From Lewinellaceae bacterium (GTDB lineage: Bacteria; Bacteroidota; Bacteroidia; Chitinophagales; Saprospiraceae): 64,000 nucleotides of DNA. Shown one piece after another: positions 41,795-50,974 of the stretch. How positions within the stretch are numbered: the first letter of the stretch is position 1; each line of letters opens with the position of its first letter. The notes below the pieces were generated by a model. That model was not told where the DNA came from and made no database searches. It saw only the letters and a list, made by a program, of their open reading frames with translations. The DNA lies in NCBI GenBank assembly GCA_020636445.1, contig JACJXV010000015.1, positions 1 to 64,000 of the forward strand, given 5' to 3'. The translations under genes were made by a program, and so were the position numbers.

Positions 41795-43357
41795 TTATAA
41801 CTTGATCCAGGAAGCCATCCCGTAACGTTTCGATGTACGCATGCGTAAATAATAACCTCCTGCGGGTAGGTTCGCTACAGGAATGGTTATTTGCTGCTCA
41901 CCGGCAGGAAATATTCCCTCCTGAATTCGTTTTAGCCACTTGCCCTGCTGATCAAAGAGGTCGATCCATACATTTTCTCCCTCAGGCAGGGAGAAAACAA
42001 GGTTCACATTTGGGGCCACCGCAGGGTTTGGGAAAACATCCAGCGCAACTGCCGACAAGGCAATGGCTTCGGGCGCTGGGGTAAGCGTTCCACTGAGATC
42101 CAGGCTTTCATCGCCGGGTTGGTACAGGGTGACCGTCATATACACGAGCATCATTTCATCCGTTGTTTTCTCACCAACGGTTACCATCTTTGGTGGGTAG
42201 CTGGGGTTATTCGGATTATTCTCGGTATTGTCGTAGACGGCTTCGCTGTAAAACGTGGTTCCGGCATCCAGTACCACTGCCTGGGGAAACGAATACGCAC
42301 CCTGCCAGTGAAAGTCCCAATTATTAATACGAATCAGCGGAACCGTGTCTCTTTGTCCGGGAGGTACTGCCCAAACACGGATGGATTTGCCGAGCAAATG
42401 CATATGCGGGGCTATGGCGATAAAAGTGGCCTTAACCGGAAGATTGAATTGGGCATTAAAGGTTTTAACGGTATTGGGCGGAATGGCCAAAGGGCCATTA
42501 GTCAGAGAAATGACATGGTTTAAGAGAGGTAGGGTAACCAACCGTCGCAGCGATTGGCTGGTGTAGGCTGCGCGGAAGGAGGTTTGATCTGTTTTTCCCT
42601 GAGAGCCTGGCGCGTAATGAACCTGGAGGATAATATTGGCTCCCTTTGGGATGGCGTAGCCCATATTCTCTGGAAAAAAAGTGGGTAAATTTCCAGGAAC
42701 CCAGGTGCCGATTAGTTGTGCGGTATTACTGCCAATTCCGCCAAAACTCGTGTATCCCGGGCCTGGGTCCTGAGCGTCAAGCGTGTAGCAAATGTTAGAG
42801 GTATCTGCAAATACCAGCACGTGGTGAACTATTTCGGGGTTGCCGGGAATAATTTCGAAAGCACTGATAAACTGATCTGTGTTAATATTGGCCGGCATTG
42901 GAAAACATCGGTAGTCATCCTGATCACTGATCACGGTGAATGCCGGGATTTGATAAACGGTTGCTGAGGGTAAGGCTTCCCCTGAAGGATTATATACGGG
43001 AGCCTGTGGGGCGTCTTTCGGGTCACCATACGCTGCTGTACTGGCCGCCCATTCTTCAATCAAATGAATTTGCGCGTCGGTAAGCAGGCGCTGGTGGTTG
43101 AACTGGCGATAGCTAGGGTCAGGAGGCCAGGGAGGCATTTGTCGGGTACGCACGGATTGTGCGATGGAAAAGCGGTTGAAATACGCTTGCTCATAAGTAA
43201 TCAGGGGAAAGGGGGCAAGCCCTCCGGTATGATGGCAAGAGGTACAATGATCATAAAGAATAGGAGCAATATCCTTGGCCCAAACCGGGTCATGTGCTTG
43301 TAGAAAAATGGGTAGAAGCATGAGCAAGAACCCCAGGTTCCTTCTATTCGAATGCAT
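41795..43357 (-). CDS. secreted cytochrome c/copper type II monooxygenase fusion with T9SS tail
   Basis: A 520-residue exported protein. After a signal peptide (about 1-21) comes a short heme c segment with CTSCHH (Cys38, Cys41, His42). Residues about 150-420 match the copper type II ascorbate-dependent monooxygenase fold (PHM/DBH): VHHVLVF, LQVHYAPGS, PHMHLLGKS and TFYSEAVYDNTENNPNNP with TTDEMML. A T9SS sorting tail (LDVFPNPAVAPNVNLVFSL to SWIKL) ends the protein. Heme could pass electrons to copper for hydroxylation of a secreted substrate (inference). Such fusions are known in Bacteroidota and Planctomycetes but have no assigned substrate. Confidence 0.85.
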   Translation of the reverse strand: MHSNRRNLGFLLMLLPIFLQAHDPVWAKDIAPILYDHCTSCHHTGGLAPFPLITYEQAYFNRFSIAQSVRTRQMPPWPPDPSYRQFNHQRLLTDAQIHLIEEWAASTAAYGDPKDAPQAPVYNPSGEALPSATVYQIPAFTVISDQDDYRCFPMPANINTDQFISAFEIIPGNPEIVHHVLVFADTSNICYTLDAQDPGPGYTSFGGIGSNTAQLIGTWVPGNLPTFFPENMGYAIPKGANIILQVHYAPGSQGKTDQTSFRAAYTSQSLRRLVTLPLLNHVISLTNGPLAIPPNTVKTFNAQFNLPVKATFIAIAPHMHLLGKSIRVWAVPPGQRDTVPLIRINNWDFHWQGAYSFPQAVVLDAGTTFYSEAVYDNTENNPNNPSYPPKMVTVGEKTTDEMMLVYMTVTLYQPGDESLDLSGTLTPAPEAIALSAVALDVFPNPAVAPNVNLVFSLPEGENVWIDLFDQQGKWLKRIQEGIFPAGEQQITIPVANLPAGGYYLRMRTSKRYGMASWIKL

Positions 43358-43569
43358 ATGGGTGTCAGATTTGTAACAAGATAAGATTCCTCACCCAGGA
43401 TCGACTAAGCCCAGGCGTTAAAGTGGCGGGGTAATTGTTAAAAAAATTAAGAGTTGTTAAACTGATGATAAAAAACGGCATTTGCCGTAACCTTCAACCA
43501 ACCAAATGGTCCTTTAGGCAATTCTTATAACAGCAATTTCATTAAACCAAAGCCTAAAGAACCAGCAAT

Positions 43570-45057
43570 ATGAAAAAGTTTGGTCATTTGATCCTGGCTG
43601 CTGTCCTGGGTGCAGCCTTAGCTTTAGGGGGAGCGCAATTAATCAATCGCAATCAACCCTTGGTTTTACAAACTGCTGGCAATGCAGCAGCAACTCATTT
43701 TACCAATTTAGCAGGAGGAAACAATGCTTTTCCCGCGGAAGGTTTTTCGGCTACGGCCGAGCGAGCCTTACCTTCTGTCGTTCATATTCGGGCTTCCTCA
43801 CGGGTTCGCGGTGGAAATTCCATGTTTGATGGGCAAAATTTGCCGGATGCTTTCCGCTACTTTTTCGGTGACCCGGGGCGCAATGGTCGCCAACAGGAAG
43901 ACCGTCTCCAGGAAGGAACGGGCTCGGGCGTGATTATCAGTCCTGATGGGTACATTGTTACCAATAACCACGTTGTCCAGGATGCAGAAACGCTGGAGGT
44001 AACACTCAATGATAAGCGGGTTATTCAAGCTAAAGTGATCGGTACCGACCCCAGTACTGATGTAGCCCTGATTAAAATTGAAGCGGAAAATTTACCGGCG
44101 CTAGCTTTTGCAAACTCTGACGCTGTGCGGGTAGGTGAGTGGGTGGTTGCCGTGGGTAATCCCTTCAACCTTGCTTCGACGGTAACGGCAGGTATTATCA
44201 GTGCGAAAGGGCGCAATATTAATATCCTGGAAGGACAATCACCGATTGAATCTTTTATCCAGACGGATGCGGTGGTTAATCCGGGTAACTCTGGTGGTGC
44301 TTTAGTGAATATCAACGGAGATCTCATTGGTATGAACACCGCGATCGCTTCTCCTACCGGGGTGTTTGCCGGCTATGCCTTTGCAGTCCCCAGCAACCTG
44401 GTGGCCAAAGTGGTAGCTGACCTAAAAGCATACGGCGTTGTTCAACGGGGCTACCTGGGAGCGATGATCATCGGCATCGACGGGCGCTTTGCCAAAGAGC
44501 GCAAATTGCCGGTTAATGAAGGTGTCTATGTTGATAGCCTGGTCGCTGGCGGTGCTGCTATGCAAGCCGGTGTCCAGGTAGGTGATATCATTCAGGAAGT
44601 CAATGGAACGCGCACCAATACGTCTCCTGAATTGCTGGACCAGATTGGTCGCCAACGGCCCGGTGATAAAGTTACCTTGAAGGTATTGCGGAAGGGAGCT
44701 ACCAAAGAGCTGGTAGTGACCCTGAAGAATAAAGCCGGCAATACCGACCTGGTCAAAAAAGCGGATGCTCCCGAAAAACTGGAAGCACTGGGTGCTGCCT
44801 TTACTCCCCTGACCAAAGAAGAACTGCGGCAATTGGGGGTGAATAGTGGTCTTAAAGTAAGTGAGCTGAGGGCCGGTGTGCTTGCGAATCAAACGGACAT
44901 CCGGGAAGGATTCATAATTACCCGGGTGGATCGCCAGCCTGTAAACTCAGTTAAGGACCTCGAAAAAGCCCTGGATAATAAAGAGGGGGGGGTACTTCTG
45001 GAAGGGATTTACCCCGGTAGCGACCGAATGTTTTACTATGGTATTGGCTTACTTTAA
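43570..45057 (+). CDS. degP: HtrA/DegP-family periplasmic serine protease
   Basis: Envelope protein quality control. The 495-residue product has a signal peptide or anchor (about 1-22), a trypsin-like domain with catalytic His134 (TNNHVVQDAE), Asp164 (DPSTDVALIK) and Ser241 (NPGNSGGALVN), and two PDZ domains (about 290-385 and 395-490). The linker before the protease domain is rich in Gly, Arg and Gln. An intrinsic terminator follows. Gene name degP is used loosely; DegQ cannot be separated by sequence alone. Confidence 0.94.
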   Translation: MKKFGHLILAAVLGAALALGGAQLINRNQPLVLQTAGNAAATHFTNLAGGNNAFPAEGFSATAERALPSVVHIRASSRVRGGNSMFDGQNLPDAFRYFFGDPGRNGRQQEDRLQEGTGSGVIISPDGYIVTNNHVVQDAETLEVTLNDKRVIQAKVIGTDPSTDVALIKIEAENLPALAFANSDAVRVGEWVVAVGNPFNLASTVTAGIISAKGRNINILEGQSPIESFIQTDAVVNPGNSGGALVNINGDLIGMNTAIASPTGVFAGYAFAVPSNLVAKVVADLKAYGVVQRGYLGAMIIGIDGRFAKERKLPVNEGVYVDSLVAGGAAMQAGVQVGDIIQEVNGTRTNTSPELLDQIGRQRPGDKVTLKVLRKGATKELVVTLKNKAGNTDLVKKADAPEKLEALGAAFTPLTKEELRQLGVNSGLKVSELRAGVLANQTDIREGFIITRVDRQPVNSVKDLEKALDNKEGGVLLEGIYPGSDRMFYYGIGLL

Positions 45058-45147
45058 ACTTACTACATAATCAGGTATAAATAGATTCCGAAGCGCGACG
45101 CAGGGAATCTTTACAGGTCAAAGTTTTTGGGATATACTATTTCAAAG

Positions 45148-45178
45148 AGGTGCAGCGATTCGTTTTGCTGCACCTTTA
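45148..45178 (+). terminator. hairpin after degP
   Basis: A perfect 9-bp stem AGGTGCAGC/GCTGCACCT (45148-45156 with 45167-45175), followed by TTATTTGTTTG. Located 90 nt after the stop. Confidence 0.6.
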
Positions 45179-45239
45179 TTTGTTTGCACAGCTGGTGTTG
45201 TCGTGCTTTATCAATGAAGAAATTATAGATTAGGTGTTG

Positions 45240-45371
45240 CCAAAAAACCGAATGGAACGCCGACTGGGTTCTGATTTTCCTTCGCCCACGTAGCCTAGCG
45301 TTGACGGGCTTACCCACTGGTTGCAGATACTGCCAACTGCATACTGCCGACTGGTTTCTGATTTCCAAGAT
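45240..45371. repeat. heptameric intergenic repeat array
   Basis: Bases 45329-45370 read as ACTGCCA ACTGCAT ACTGCCG ACTGGTT TCTGATT TCCAAGA in one 7-bp phase. Upstream bases 45261-45330 hold looser CGACTGGGTTCTGATTTTCC-like and CGCCCACG-type fragments seen at 37750. The remaining gap up to 45486 has nothing I recognise. Confidence 0.75.
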
Positions 45372-45486
45372 GTGCAGCAGTCAGAAGCGCTACTGCTAAC
45401 TCGTAACTTCTCAGTTGTTGACCTTACGGCTACTGACGCTACTTTGCCAGGAGCCAGATAATACTAGTGCAAATGAGGATTACCTG

Positions 45487-45494
45487 TATATTTG
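45487..45494 (+). promoter_or_regulatory. -7 box (TATATTTG) of the MFS gene
   Basis: Perfect TAnnTTTG. It overlaps the TTG at 45492, showing that this TTG is not the start; the ATG at 45513 fits a leader of about 15 nt. Confidence 0.55.
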
Positions 45495-45512
45495 ACGCCT
45501 AAAAACATTTTT

Positions 45513-46730
45513 ATGGCCATGCGAAAAGTACGTAGCGCAGCGCTTATTTTCATTTTCATTACCGTTTTGATTGACGTTATCGGGCTAGGGATCATTATCC
45601 CGGTTTTGCCAAGTCTGATTATGGAATTAACCGGTGGTGGATTGAGCCAGGCATCGATGTACGGTGGGTGGTTGATATTTTCTTATGCTATTATGCAGTT
45701 TTTGTGTGCGCCGGTTATTGGTGGTTTAAGTGACAGGTTCGGACGGCGGCCAATCCTGCTGGCTTCACTATTTGGGTTTGGCCTCGATTATATTCTACAG
45801 GGGCTTGCGCCGACGATTGGCTGGTTATTTATCGGACGTATTTTAGCAGGTGTGACGGGGGCTAGTTTTACTACTGCAAGTGCTTATATTGCTGATGTTA
45901 GTGCGCCGGAGAAAAGAGCCCAGAATTTCGGATTAATCGGGGCTGCCTTTGGATTAGGGTTTATCATTGGTCCGGTGATTGGGGGTATTCTTGGACAAAT
46001 CGGCCCGCGAGTACCTTTTTTTGCTGCTGCCGGGCTAACCTTCCTGAATTGGTTATACGGTTATTTTATTCTGCCGGAATCCCTGAGTCCGGAAAATCGC
46101 CGGCCCTTTCAGTGGCGCCGGGCTAACCCATTGGGGAGTTTCAAAAACTTACGCAAGTATCCCGTTATCATGAGCCTGGTGGTGGTAATGGTGCTCATTT
46201 ATATTGCCGGACATGCAACCCAGAGTACCTGGACGTACTATACCATGGAAAAGTTCAGTTGGAATGAAGCGCAGGTGGGTTACTCCCTGGGTTTTGTGGG
46301 TTTGATGATTGCCATTGTGCAAGGGGGACTCACCCGGGTGTTGATCCCCCGGCTGGGGCAGGTGCGCGCCGTTTACATCGGGCTAACTTTTTACGCATTT
46401 GGCTTCATGGGCTATGCGTTTGCTTCCGCTGGCTGGATGATGTATGCCATCATGGTTCCCTTTGCTTTTGGCGGATTGGCAGGACCCTCACTGCAGGGCA
46501 TCATCTCTAGTCAGGTTCCTTCTAATGAGCAGGGCGAGCTTCAGGGCGGGTTAACGAGCCTGATCAGTGCTACTTCCATTATTGGCCCGCCACTGATGAC
46601 CAATTTGTTTGGTCTCTTTACCTCACCCAAGACGCCAATTCATTTTCCGGGAGCGCCTTTTATGATGGGGGCTATTCTGACCCTACTGGCGCTGGCTTTC
46701 AGCGTCCGGCCCTTGCGTCGATTGGGCTAG
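45513..46730 (+). CDS. MFS transporter, TetA-like drug exporter family
   Basis: A 405-residue inner-membrane protein with 12 predicted transmembrane helices. The family signature between helices 2 and 3 is GGLSDRFGRRPILLAS, and helix 5 has GLGFIIGPVIGGILG, both typical of the TCR/Tet proton antiporter group. The substrate cannot be read from sequence; tetracycline resistance should not be assumed. Its 3' end overlaps the convergent serine hydrolase gene by 48 nt. Confidence 0.87.
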   Translation: MAMRKVRSAALIFIFITVLIDVIGLGIIIPVLPSLIMELTGGGLSQASMYGGWLIFSYAIMQFLCAPVIGGLSDRFGRRPILLASLFGFGLDYILQGLAPTIGWLFIGRILAGVTGASFTTASAYIADVSAPEKRAQNFGLIGAAFGLGFIIGPVIGGILGQIGPRVPFFAAAGLTFLNWLYGYFILPESLSPENRRPFQWRRANPLGSFKNLRKYPVIMSLVVVMVLIYIAGHATQSTWTYYTMEKFSWNEAQVGYSLGFVGLMIAIVQGGLTRVLIPRLGQVRAVYIGLTFYAFGFMGYAFASAGWMMYAIMVPFAFGGLAGPSLQGIISSQVPSNEQGELQGGLTSLISATSIIGPPLMTNLFGLFTSPKTPIHFPGAPFMMGAILTLLALAFSVRPLRRLG

Positions 46731-47921
46731 GAAGTCAAAAAATAATGGAATGCTCGTACCGATGAAGTTACTATTCGAGTTTTCCAGCACGACAATACCT
46801 ATACCGCGCCGTCGGTCCATCCCTATTTCGGCCCGGTAGCTATTTACGTACCCTCCATGATAGGCCAGCGTGTCCTGGTGATAATCCATGATGCGCCAAC
46901 CCAGGCCGTAGGCGGTGGCTGCCAGGTGTGCTCGCCAGGCGCCAAAGTTTTTTTCGCAGGTACAAACATCAATTTGAGGACTGAATATTTCCTGCAGGGT
47001 TGAATCAGCAATTATTTCCGGATGTTCCCCCATCAGGACTAACATCCAGCGGCCCATATCTGCAACACTGGCATTGACCCCGGCAGCAGGCGGTACATCA
47101 TAAAAACGTGGTAACAACTCTGTTCGGACATACCCGGATCCGGTTGGGTTATGCGGGTAGGCAATATGCGGGTGCTTTAACATATGCTCATACCCACAAG
47201 AGCTATGGTTCATCCCGGCTGGTTGGAAAATATACCGTTGCAATAAATCGGCATAAGATTCTCCCGTAGCTGCTTCAATTACATCAGCAATTAAACTGTA
47301 GACTACATTCTGGTAATTATAATAAGTACCCGGGGGATGCGTAATCTTGACGCTGGCAAGTTTGGCTCGTATTTCAGGGTAGGGGACGTCCTGATCTAAT
47401 AAGTTGGAAAAACTATGTCGGGGAAGACCACTGGTATGGCTGAGGACTTGCCGGATGGTTAGCCCTTGCGTGGCCTCCGGGGTTTTGAGTTTAAAATCAG
47501 GTAAGTACCGTATAATGGGATCATCCCAGTGGAGGATACCCTTTTCTACCAGAACTCCCGTGAGTACAGGAGCAAAGCCTTTTGAGACGGAAGCCAGCCT
47601 GAACACTGCTGAGGAGTCCATACGCCGGTGCGTATTTAAATCACTATACCCCCATACCCGGACACTTTGTAACTGGCCCTCTTTTACCAGGGCAATGGCT
47701 AGCCCTGGGATGCGGTCGTTCATAACCGCACTGTCTACTTTTTGGTAATAGCGGTCCGCCAAAGATAAAAACGCGGAGTCCAGAACGGGTTTTGAAGCTA
47801 TTGGGGCTCCGAGAGGTGCCGGGTTTGCTGGTGACGGATTACAGGAGTATAGCCAGTAACTCACTACCAGACCAAGTAAAATGCGAAAGGAAAGCAGATG
47901 TAAGTGGTAAGTGTTTTTCAT
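46683..47921 (-). CDS. serine hydrolase lipoprotein, class C beta-lactamase-like
   Basis: A 412-residue envelope lipoprotein. The lipobox-like SYWLYSC puts the modified Cys near residue 28. Penicillin-binding fold motifs are Ser-x-x-Lys in LASVSKGFAPVL, Tyr-x-Asn in YNYQNVVYS and the His-x-Gly block in AYHGGYVNSY. Members are esterases, D-amino acid peptidases or cell wall enzymes; true beta-lactamase activity is uncommon. The last 16 codons overlap the convergent MFS gene. Confidence 0.85.
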   Translation of the reverse strand: MKNTYHLHLLSFRILLGLVVSYWLYSCNPSPANPAPLGAPIASKPVLDSAFLSLADRYYQKVDSAVMNDRIPGLAIALVKEGQLQSVRVWGYSDLNTHRRMDSSAVFRLASVSKGFAPVLTGVLVEKGILHWDDPIIRYLPDFKLKTPEATQGLTIRQVLSHTSGLPRHSFSNLLDQDVPYPEIRAKLASVKITHPPGTYYNYQNVVYSLIADVIEAATGESYADLLQRYIFQPAGMNHSSCGYEHMLKHPHIAYPHNPTGSGYVRTELLPRFYDVPPAAGVNASVADMGRWMLVLMGEHPEIIADSTLQEIFSPQIDVCTCEKNFGAWRAHLAATAYGLGWRIMDYHQDTLAYHGGYVNSYRAEIGMDRRRGIGIVVLENSNSNFIGTSIPLFFDFLAQSTQGPDAESQRQ

Positions 47922-47991
47922 AAGTTCGCAATATTACGAGATATTCCAGGAAAGCCCAAAGCTCAGAGGCGGAACAGTACGGGGGATTTAC

Positions 47992-47999
47992 TAAATTTG
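47992..47999 (+). promoter_or_regulatory. -7 box (TAAATTTG) of recR
   Basis: Perfect TAnnTTTG ending 4 nt before the recR ATG, so the mRNA should begin at or near the A of the start codon. Confidence 0.55.
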
Positions 48000-48003
48000 G
48001 GCT

Positions 48004-48618
48004 ATGAACTTCTCATCCAAATTGATTGAAGAGGCAGTTAATGCCTTTGCCACCCTGCCCGGTATTGGTAAGAAAACGGCATTACGCCTGGTATTACATT
48101 TACTGAACCAGCCCCTGGAGCAAAGTGAGCAGTTTGCTGAAGCGATTGTTCGAGCTCGGCGTGATATTCGCGCTTGCCGACGGTGTCATAATTTATCGGA
48201 CACCGAATTATGCGGAATATGCCAGGACAACCGCCGTGATGGACGCCTGGTCTGTGTCGTGGAAAGCATCCGGGATGTCATGGCCATTGAAGATACGGGT
48301 CAGTATCGGGGCTTGTATCATGTACTGGGCGGGGTAATTGCTCCGCTGGAAGGCATTGGCCCGGCTGATTTGGAAATTGATTCTCTTGTTCATCGTGTTG
48401 AAGCAGAGGGGATTCAGGAAATTATCATGGCTATCAGCCCGACTATTGAAGGCGAGACAACGATATTTTACGTGAGCAAACAGCTTAAACCAACCGGGGT
48501 GCGACTGAGCACTATCGCCCGGGGTGTCTCTTTTGGGGGCGAATTGGAATATGCTGATGAGTTAACCCTGGGGCGCTCCATTGTTGCCCGTATTCCCTAC
48601 CAAACGCAGGGCGACTAA
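48004..48618 (+). CDS. recR: recombination mediator RecR
   Basis: Acts with RecO/RecF to load RecA at gaps. The 204-residue product has the helix-hairpin-helix LPGIGKKTALRLVLHLL, a four-Cys zinc finger (CRRCHNLSDTELCGIC), the Toprim domain (VVESIRDVMAIEDTGQYRG, GGVIAPLEGIGP) and the C-terminal Walker-like ARGVSFGGELEYAD. It stands 3 nt before the glycosyltransferase gene, so the two are co-transcribed. Confidence 0.96.
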   Translation: MNFSSKLIEEAVNAFATLPGIGKKTALRLVLHLLNQPLEQSEQFAEAIVRARRDIRACRRCHNLSDTELCGICQDNRRDGRLVCVVESIRDVMAIEDTGQYRGLYHVLGGVIAPLEGIGPADLEIDSLVHRVEAEGIQEIIMAISPTIEGETTIFYVSKQLKPTGVRLSTIARGVSFGGELEYADELTLGRSIVARIPYQTQGD

Positions 48619-48621
48619 CTT

Positions 48622-50613
48622 ATGGCATTACCCCGGCAACCCAACCCGGTTGATGTATCGGTAATCATTGTTAACTACAATGTTCGGTACTTCCTGGAGC
48701 AGGCACTGCTTGCGGTACGAAAGGCCTCGCAGGGGCTTTCGGTCGAAGTTTGGGTGGTCGATAATCAGTCGGCAGATGACTCGGTTGCGATGGTCCGGGA
48801 AAAATTTCCGGAAGTTAATCTCATTGCCAACTCGCGGAATGTGGGCTTTTCTCAGGCCAATAACCAAGCGATCCGCGCGGCAGGGGGGAGGTATGTTTTA
48901 TTACTGAATCCGGACACTGTCATTGAGGAGAAGACCTTGTTGCAATGTTTAACCTTCATGGATGAACATCCAGAGGCAGGAGGCTTGGGGGTCCGGATGA
49001 TTGATGGCGCAGGTGTTTTTCTCCCTGAATCCAAACGAGGCTTCCCGGCGCCTTTTGTTGCCTTCTGCAAAGCCTTCGGGCTTTCCAGGCTGTTCCCCAG
49101 ATCCCGGCTTTTCAATCGCTACCACCTGGGTTTTCTTGACGAGGACCAAACCCACCCGGTCGATGTACTTTCAGGTGCATTTATGTGGTTAAGGCATTCG
49201 GTGCTGACCGAAATAGGCTTGCTCGACGAGCAATTTTTCATGTATGGGGAGGATATTGATTTGTCCTATCGCATCAAACAGGCCGGTTTTGAAAATTATT
49301 ACTATCCGGCAACAACTATAATCCATTACAAGGGAGAGAGCACCCGCAAGGGAAGCTTAAATTACGTTCGGGTTTTTTACCAAGCGATGATTCTGTTTGC
49401 ACAAAAGCATTTTGCTGGGCCAAAAAAGAGGCTGCTGGTGCTGATGATGCAGGTTGCCGTTTATTTTCGAGCCTTATTAACCCTTGCTGCTACCGTTTTC
49501 CGGCAGGGTAGGCTACCTCTGTTGGATGCATTTATGCTATTTGCCGGAATTGCGTTTTTACGTAATTTTTGGGCCAGATACCGCTACAGTGACCCAGAAT
49601 ATTACAGTGATACGGTGCTGACCGTGAATGCGCCCTTGTATGTTGGTATTTGGCTGATTGCGCTATTTTTTAGCGGTGCTTATGACCGAGGAACACAACC
49701 CCGGCAAGCAATAAGAGGCATTCTGTGGGGTACGCTGGGGATAGCTGCTATTTATGGCTTTCTTGACTCCGCCTTTCGCAATTCCCGGGCGCTTATTTTA
49801 CTGGGAGCAGCATGGGGTATTCTGGGGACCTTAGCCTTGCGGTGGTTGTCTCAAGGGGTGTTTCAACGAAATTGGCGCTGGGGTGAAGAACGCAGTCGCC
49901 GGATCGCGCTGGTGGGAACTGCTGAGGAATGCCTCCGCGCGCAGAACCTGATCCAACGCACGCAAATTCCGGGCAAAATCCTGGGCTGGATAGCGCCCCA
50001 GGAGACTACAGGCCTCGATGCTTCCTTCTTTGGCGTATTACCGCAGTTAGCTGATTTAATCTCCCTATACCAAATCGACGAGGTTATCTTTTGTTCGCGG
50101 GATATATCCTATGTAAAAACTATCCGTTGGATGAATCGTTTGGGCCCCTCGGTACATTACAAGTTACTCCCCGAAGGAAGTAACAGTATCATTGGTAGCC
50201 ATTCGAAAGACGAAAGTGGAGAGTTGTACACCCTGGCATCCCATTTTCGCATAGGTCGTCCGGAGCAGATCCGCACGAAGCGGTTGTTTGATTTGGCCGT
50301 TGTGCTGGTATTATTGCTGGGAGGCTGGATCTTTTTGCTGGTAAAGGGACTACCGGTTGGTTGGTGGCTACGGGAGGCAATAGCCGTGCTGCGGGGTAAA
50401 AAAAGTTGGGTGGGGTATTACGAGCCAGCTATGTCTGGGCCAGCTGACCAATTACCCAGACTAAGACCTGGCGTTCTCACCCTGGCTGCCGGGTATGGAA
50501 ATACTTTCTTTCCTCAGCTCACCCTGCAGCAGCTTAATGTTCAGTATGCGCAGGATTATTCCCCTCGCTGGGACTGGCAAATTATTCGCCGAGAGTTATT
50601 TAAAGCAAAATAG
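48622..50613 (+). CDS. fused GT2 glycosyltransferase and degenerate sugar-phosphate transferase
   Basis: A 663-residue membrane protein. Residues about 10-240 are a GT-A (GT2, rhamnosyltransferase-like) domain: VSVIIVNYNVRYF, the NPD block LLLNPDTVIEE, DVLSGAFMWLRH and GEDIDLSYRIKQAG. Hydrophobic segments follow (about 270-290 and 335-410), then a Rossmann-like CoA_binding_3 part (about 425-500, RRIALVGTAEE). Residues 552-663 resemble the N-terminal helix and C-terminal end of polyprenyl-phosphate sugar transferases (TKRLFDLAVVLVLLL; LRPGVLTL; YAQDYSPRWDWQII) but lack the catalytic middle with its KFRSM block. Cell-surface polysaccharide synthesis is likely. A strong terminator follows. Confidence 0.82.
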   Translation: MALPRQPNPVDVSVIIVNYNVRYFLEQALLAVRKASQGLSVEVWVVDNQSADDSVAMVREKFPEVNLIANSRNVGFSQANNQAIRAAGGRYVLLLNPDTVIEEKTLLQCLTFMDEHPEAGGLGVRMIDGAGVFLPESKRGFPAPFVAFCKAFGLSRLFPRSRLFNRYHLGFLDEDQTHPVDVLSGAFMWLRHSVLTEIGLLDEQFFMYGEDIDLSYRIKQAGFENYYYPATTIIHYKGESTRKGSLNYVRVFYQAMILFAQKHFAGPKKRLLVLMMQVAVYFRALLTLAATVFRQGRLPLLDAFMLFAGIAFLRNFWARYRYSDPEYYSDTVLTVNAPLYVGIWLIALFFSGAYDRGTQPRQAIRGILWGTLGIAAIYGFLDSAFRNSRALILLGAAWGILGTLALRWLSQGVFQRNWRWGEERSRRIALVGTAEECLRAQNLIQRTQIPGKILGWIAPQETTGLDASFFGVLPQLADLISLYQIDEVIFCSRDISYVKTIRWMNRLGPSVHYKLLPEGSNSIIGSHSKDESGELYTLASHFRIGRPEQIRTKRLFDLAVVLVLLLGGWIFLLVKGLPVGWWLREAIAVLRGKKSWVGYYEPAMSGPADQLPRLRPGVLTLAAGYGNTFFPQLTLQQLNVQYAQDYSPRWDWQIIRRELFKAK

Positions 50614-50648
50614 AGAGGGATAAAAACAGGGAGCAAATGGCCGGAAAT

Positions 50649-50687
50649 AAAAACCCCGCGAGGCTGTTATAGCACCGCGGGGTTTTT
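50649..50687. terminator. bidirectional intrinsic terminator
   Basis: A perfect 12-bp stem including the A/T flanks, core CCCCGCG/CGCGGGG (50654-50660 with 50676-50682), with five A before and five T after. It serves the glycosyltransferase gene and secG. Confidence 0.92.
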
Positions 50688-50713
50688 CGTAATTCCAATT
50701 GGAAAAACGAGAA

Positions 50714-50974
50714 TTATTGGGAAAGCAGCTGTTCAGCACCAGCAGTGCCACCGCCTACCAGCAAGGTAGAGATGATGCACAGCAGAAATAACAAACCAGC
50801 TAATACCCAGGTTGCTTTTTCAATTAAGTCAGATGATTTAGCTGCGCCAAACATTTGGTTGGCTTGAGCGCCGCCAAACGTGGAGTCCACACCACCTCCC
50901 TTAGGATTCTGGATCAACACCACGGCCATCAATAATACGCTAACAAGAGCTATCAGGACGGTAATGAAAGTCAT
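50714..50974 (-). CDS. secG: preprotein translocase subunit SecG
   Basis: A small integral membrane part of the SecYEG channel. The 86-residue product has two hydrophobic helices (about 3-20 and 55-77) and the signature VLIQNPKGGGVDSTFGG between them. The ATG overlaps the stop of the upstream gene by 4 nt (ATGA). The neighbour upstream is a Lys-rich helical protein, an order common in Bacteroidota. Confidence 0.95.
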   Translation of the reverse strand: MTFITVLIALVSVLLMAVVLIQNPKGGGVDSTFGGAQANQMFGAAKSSDLIEKATWVLAGLLFLLCIISTLLVGGGTAGAEQLLSQ

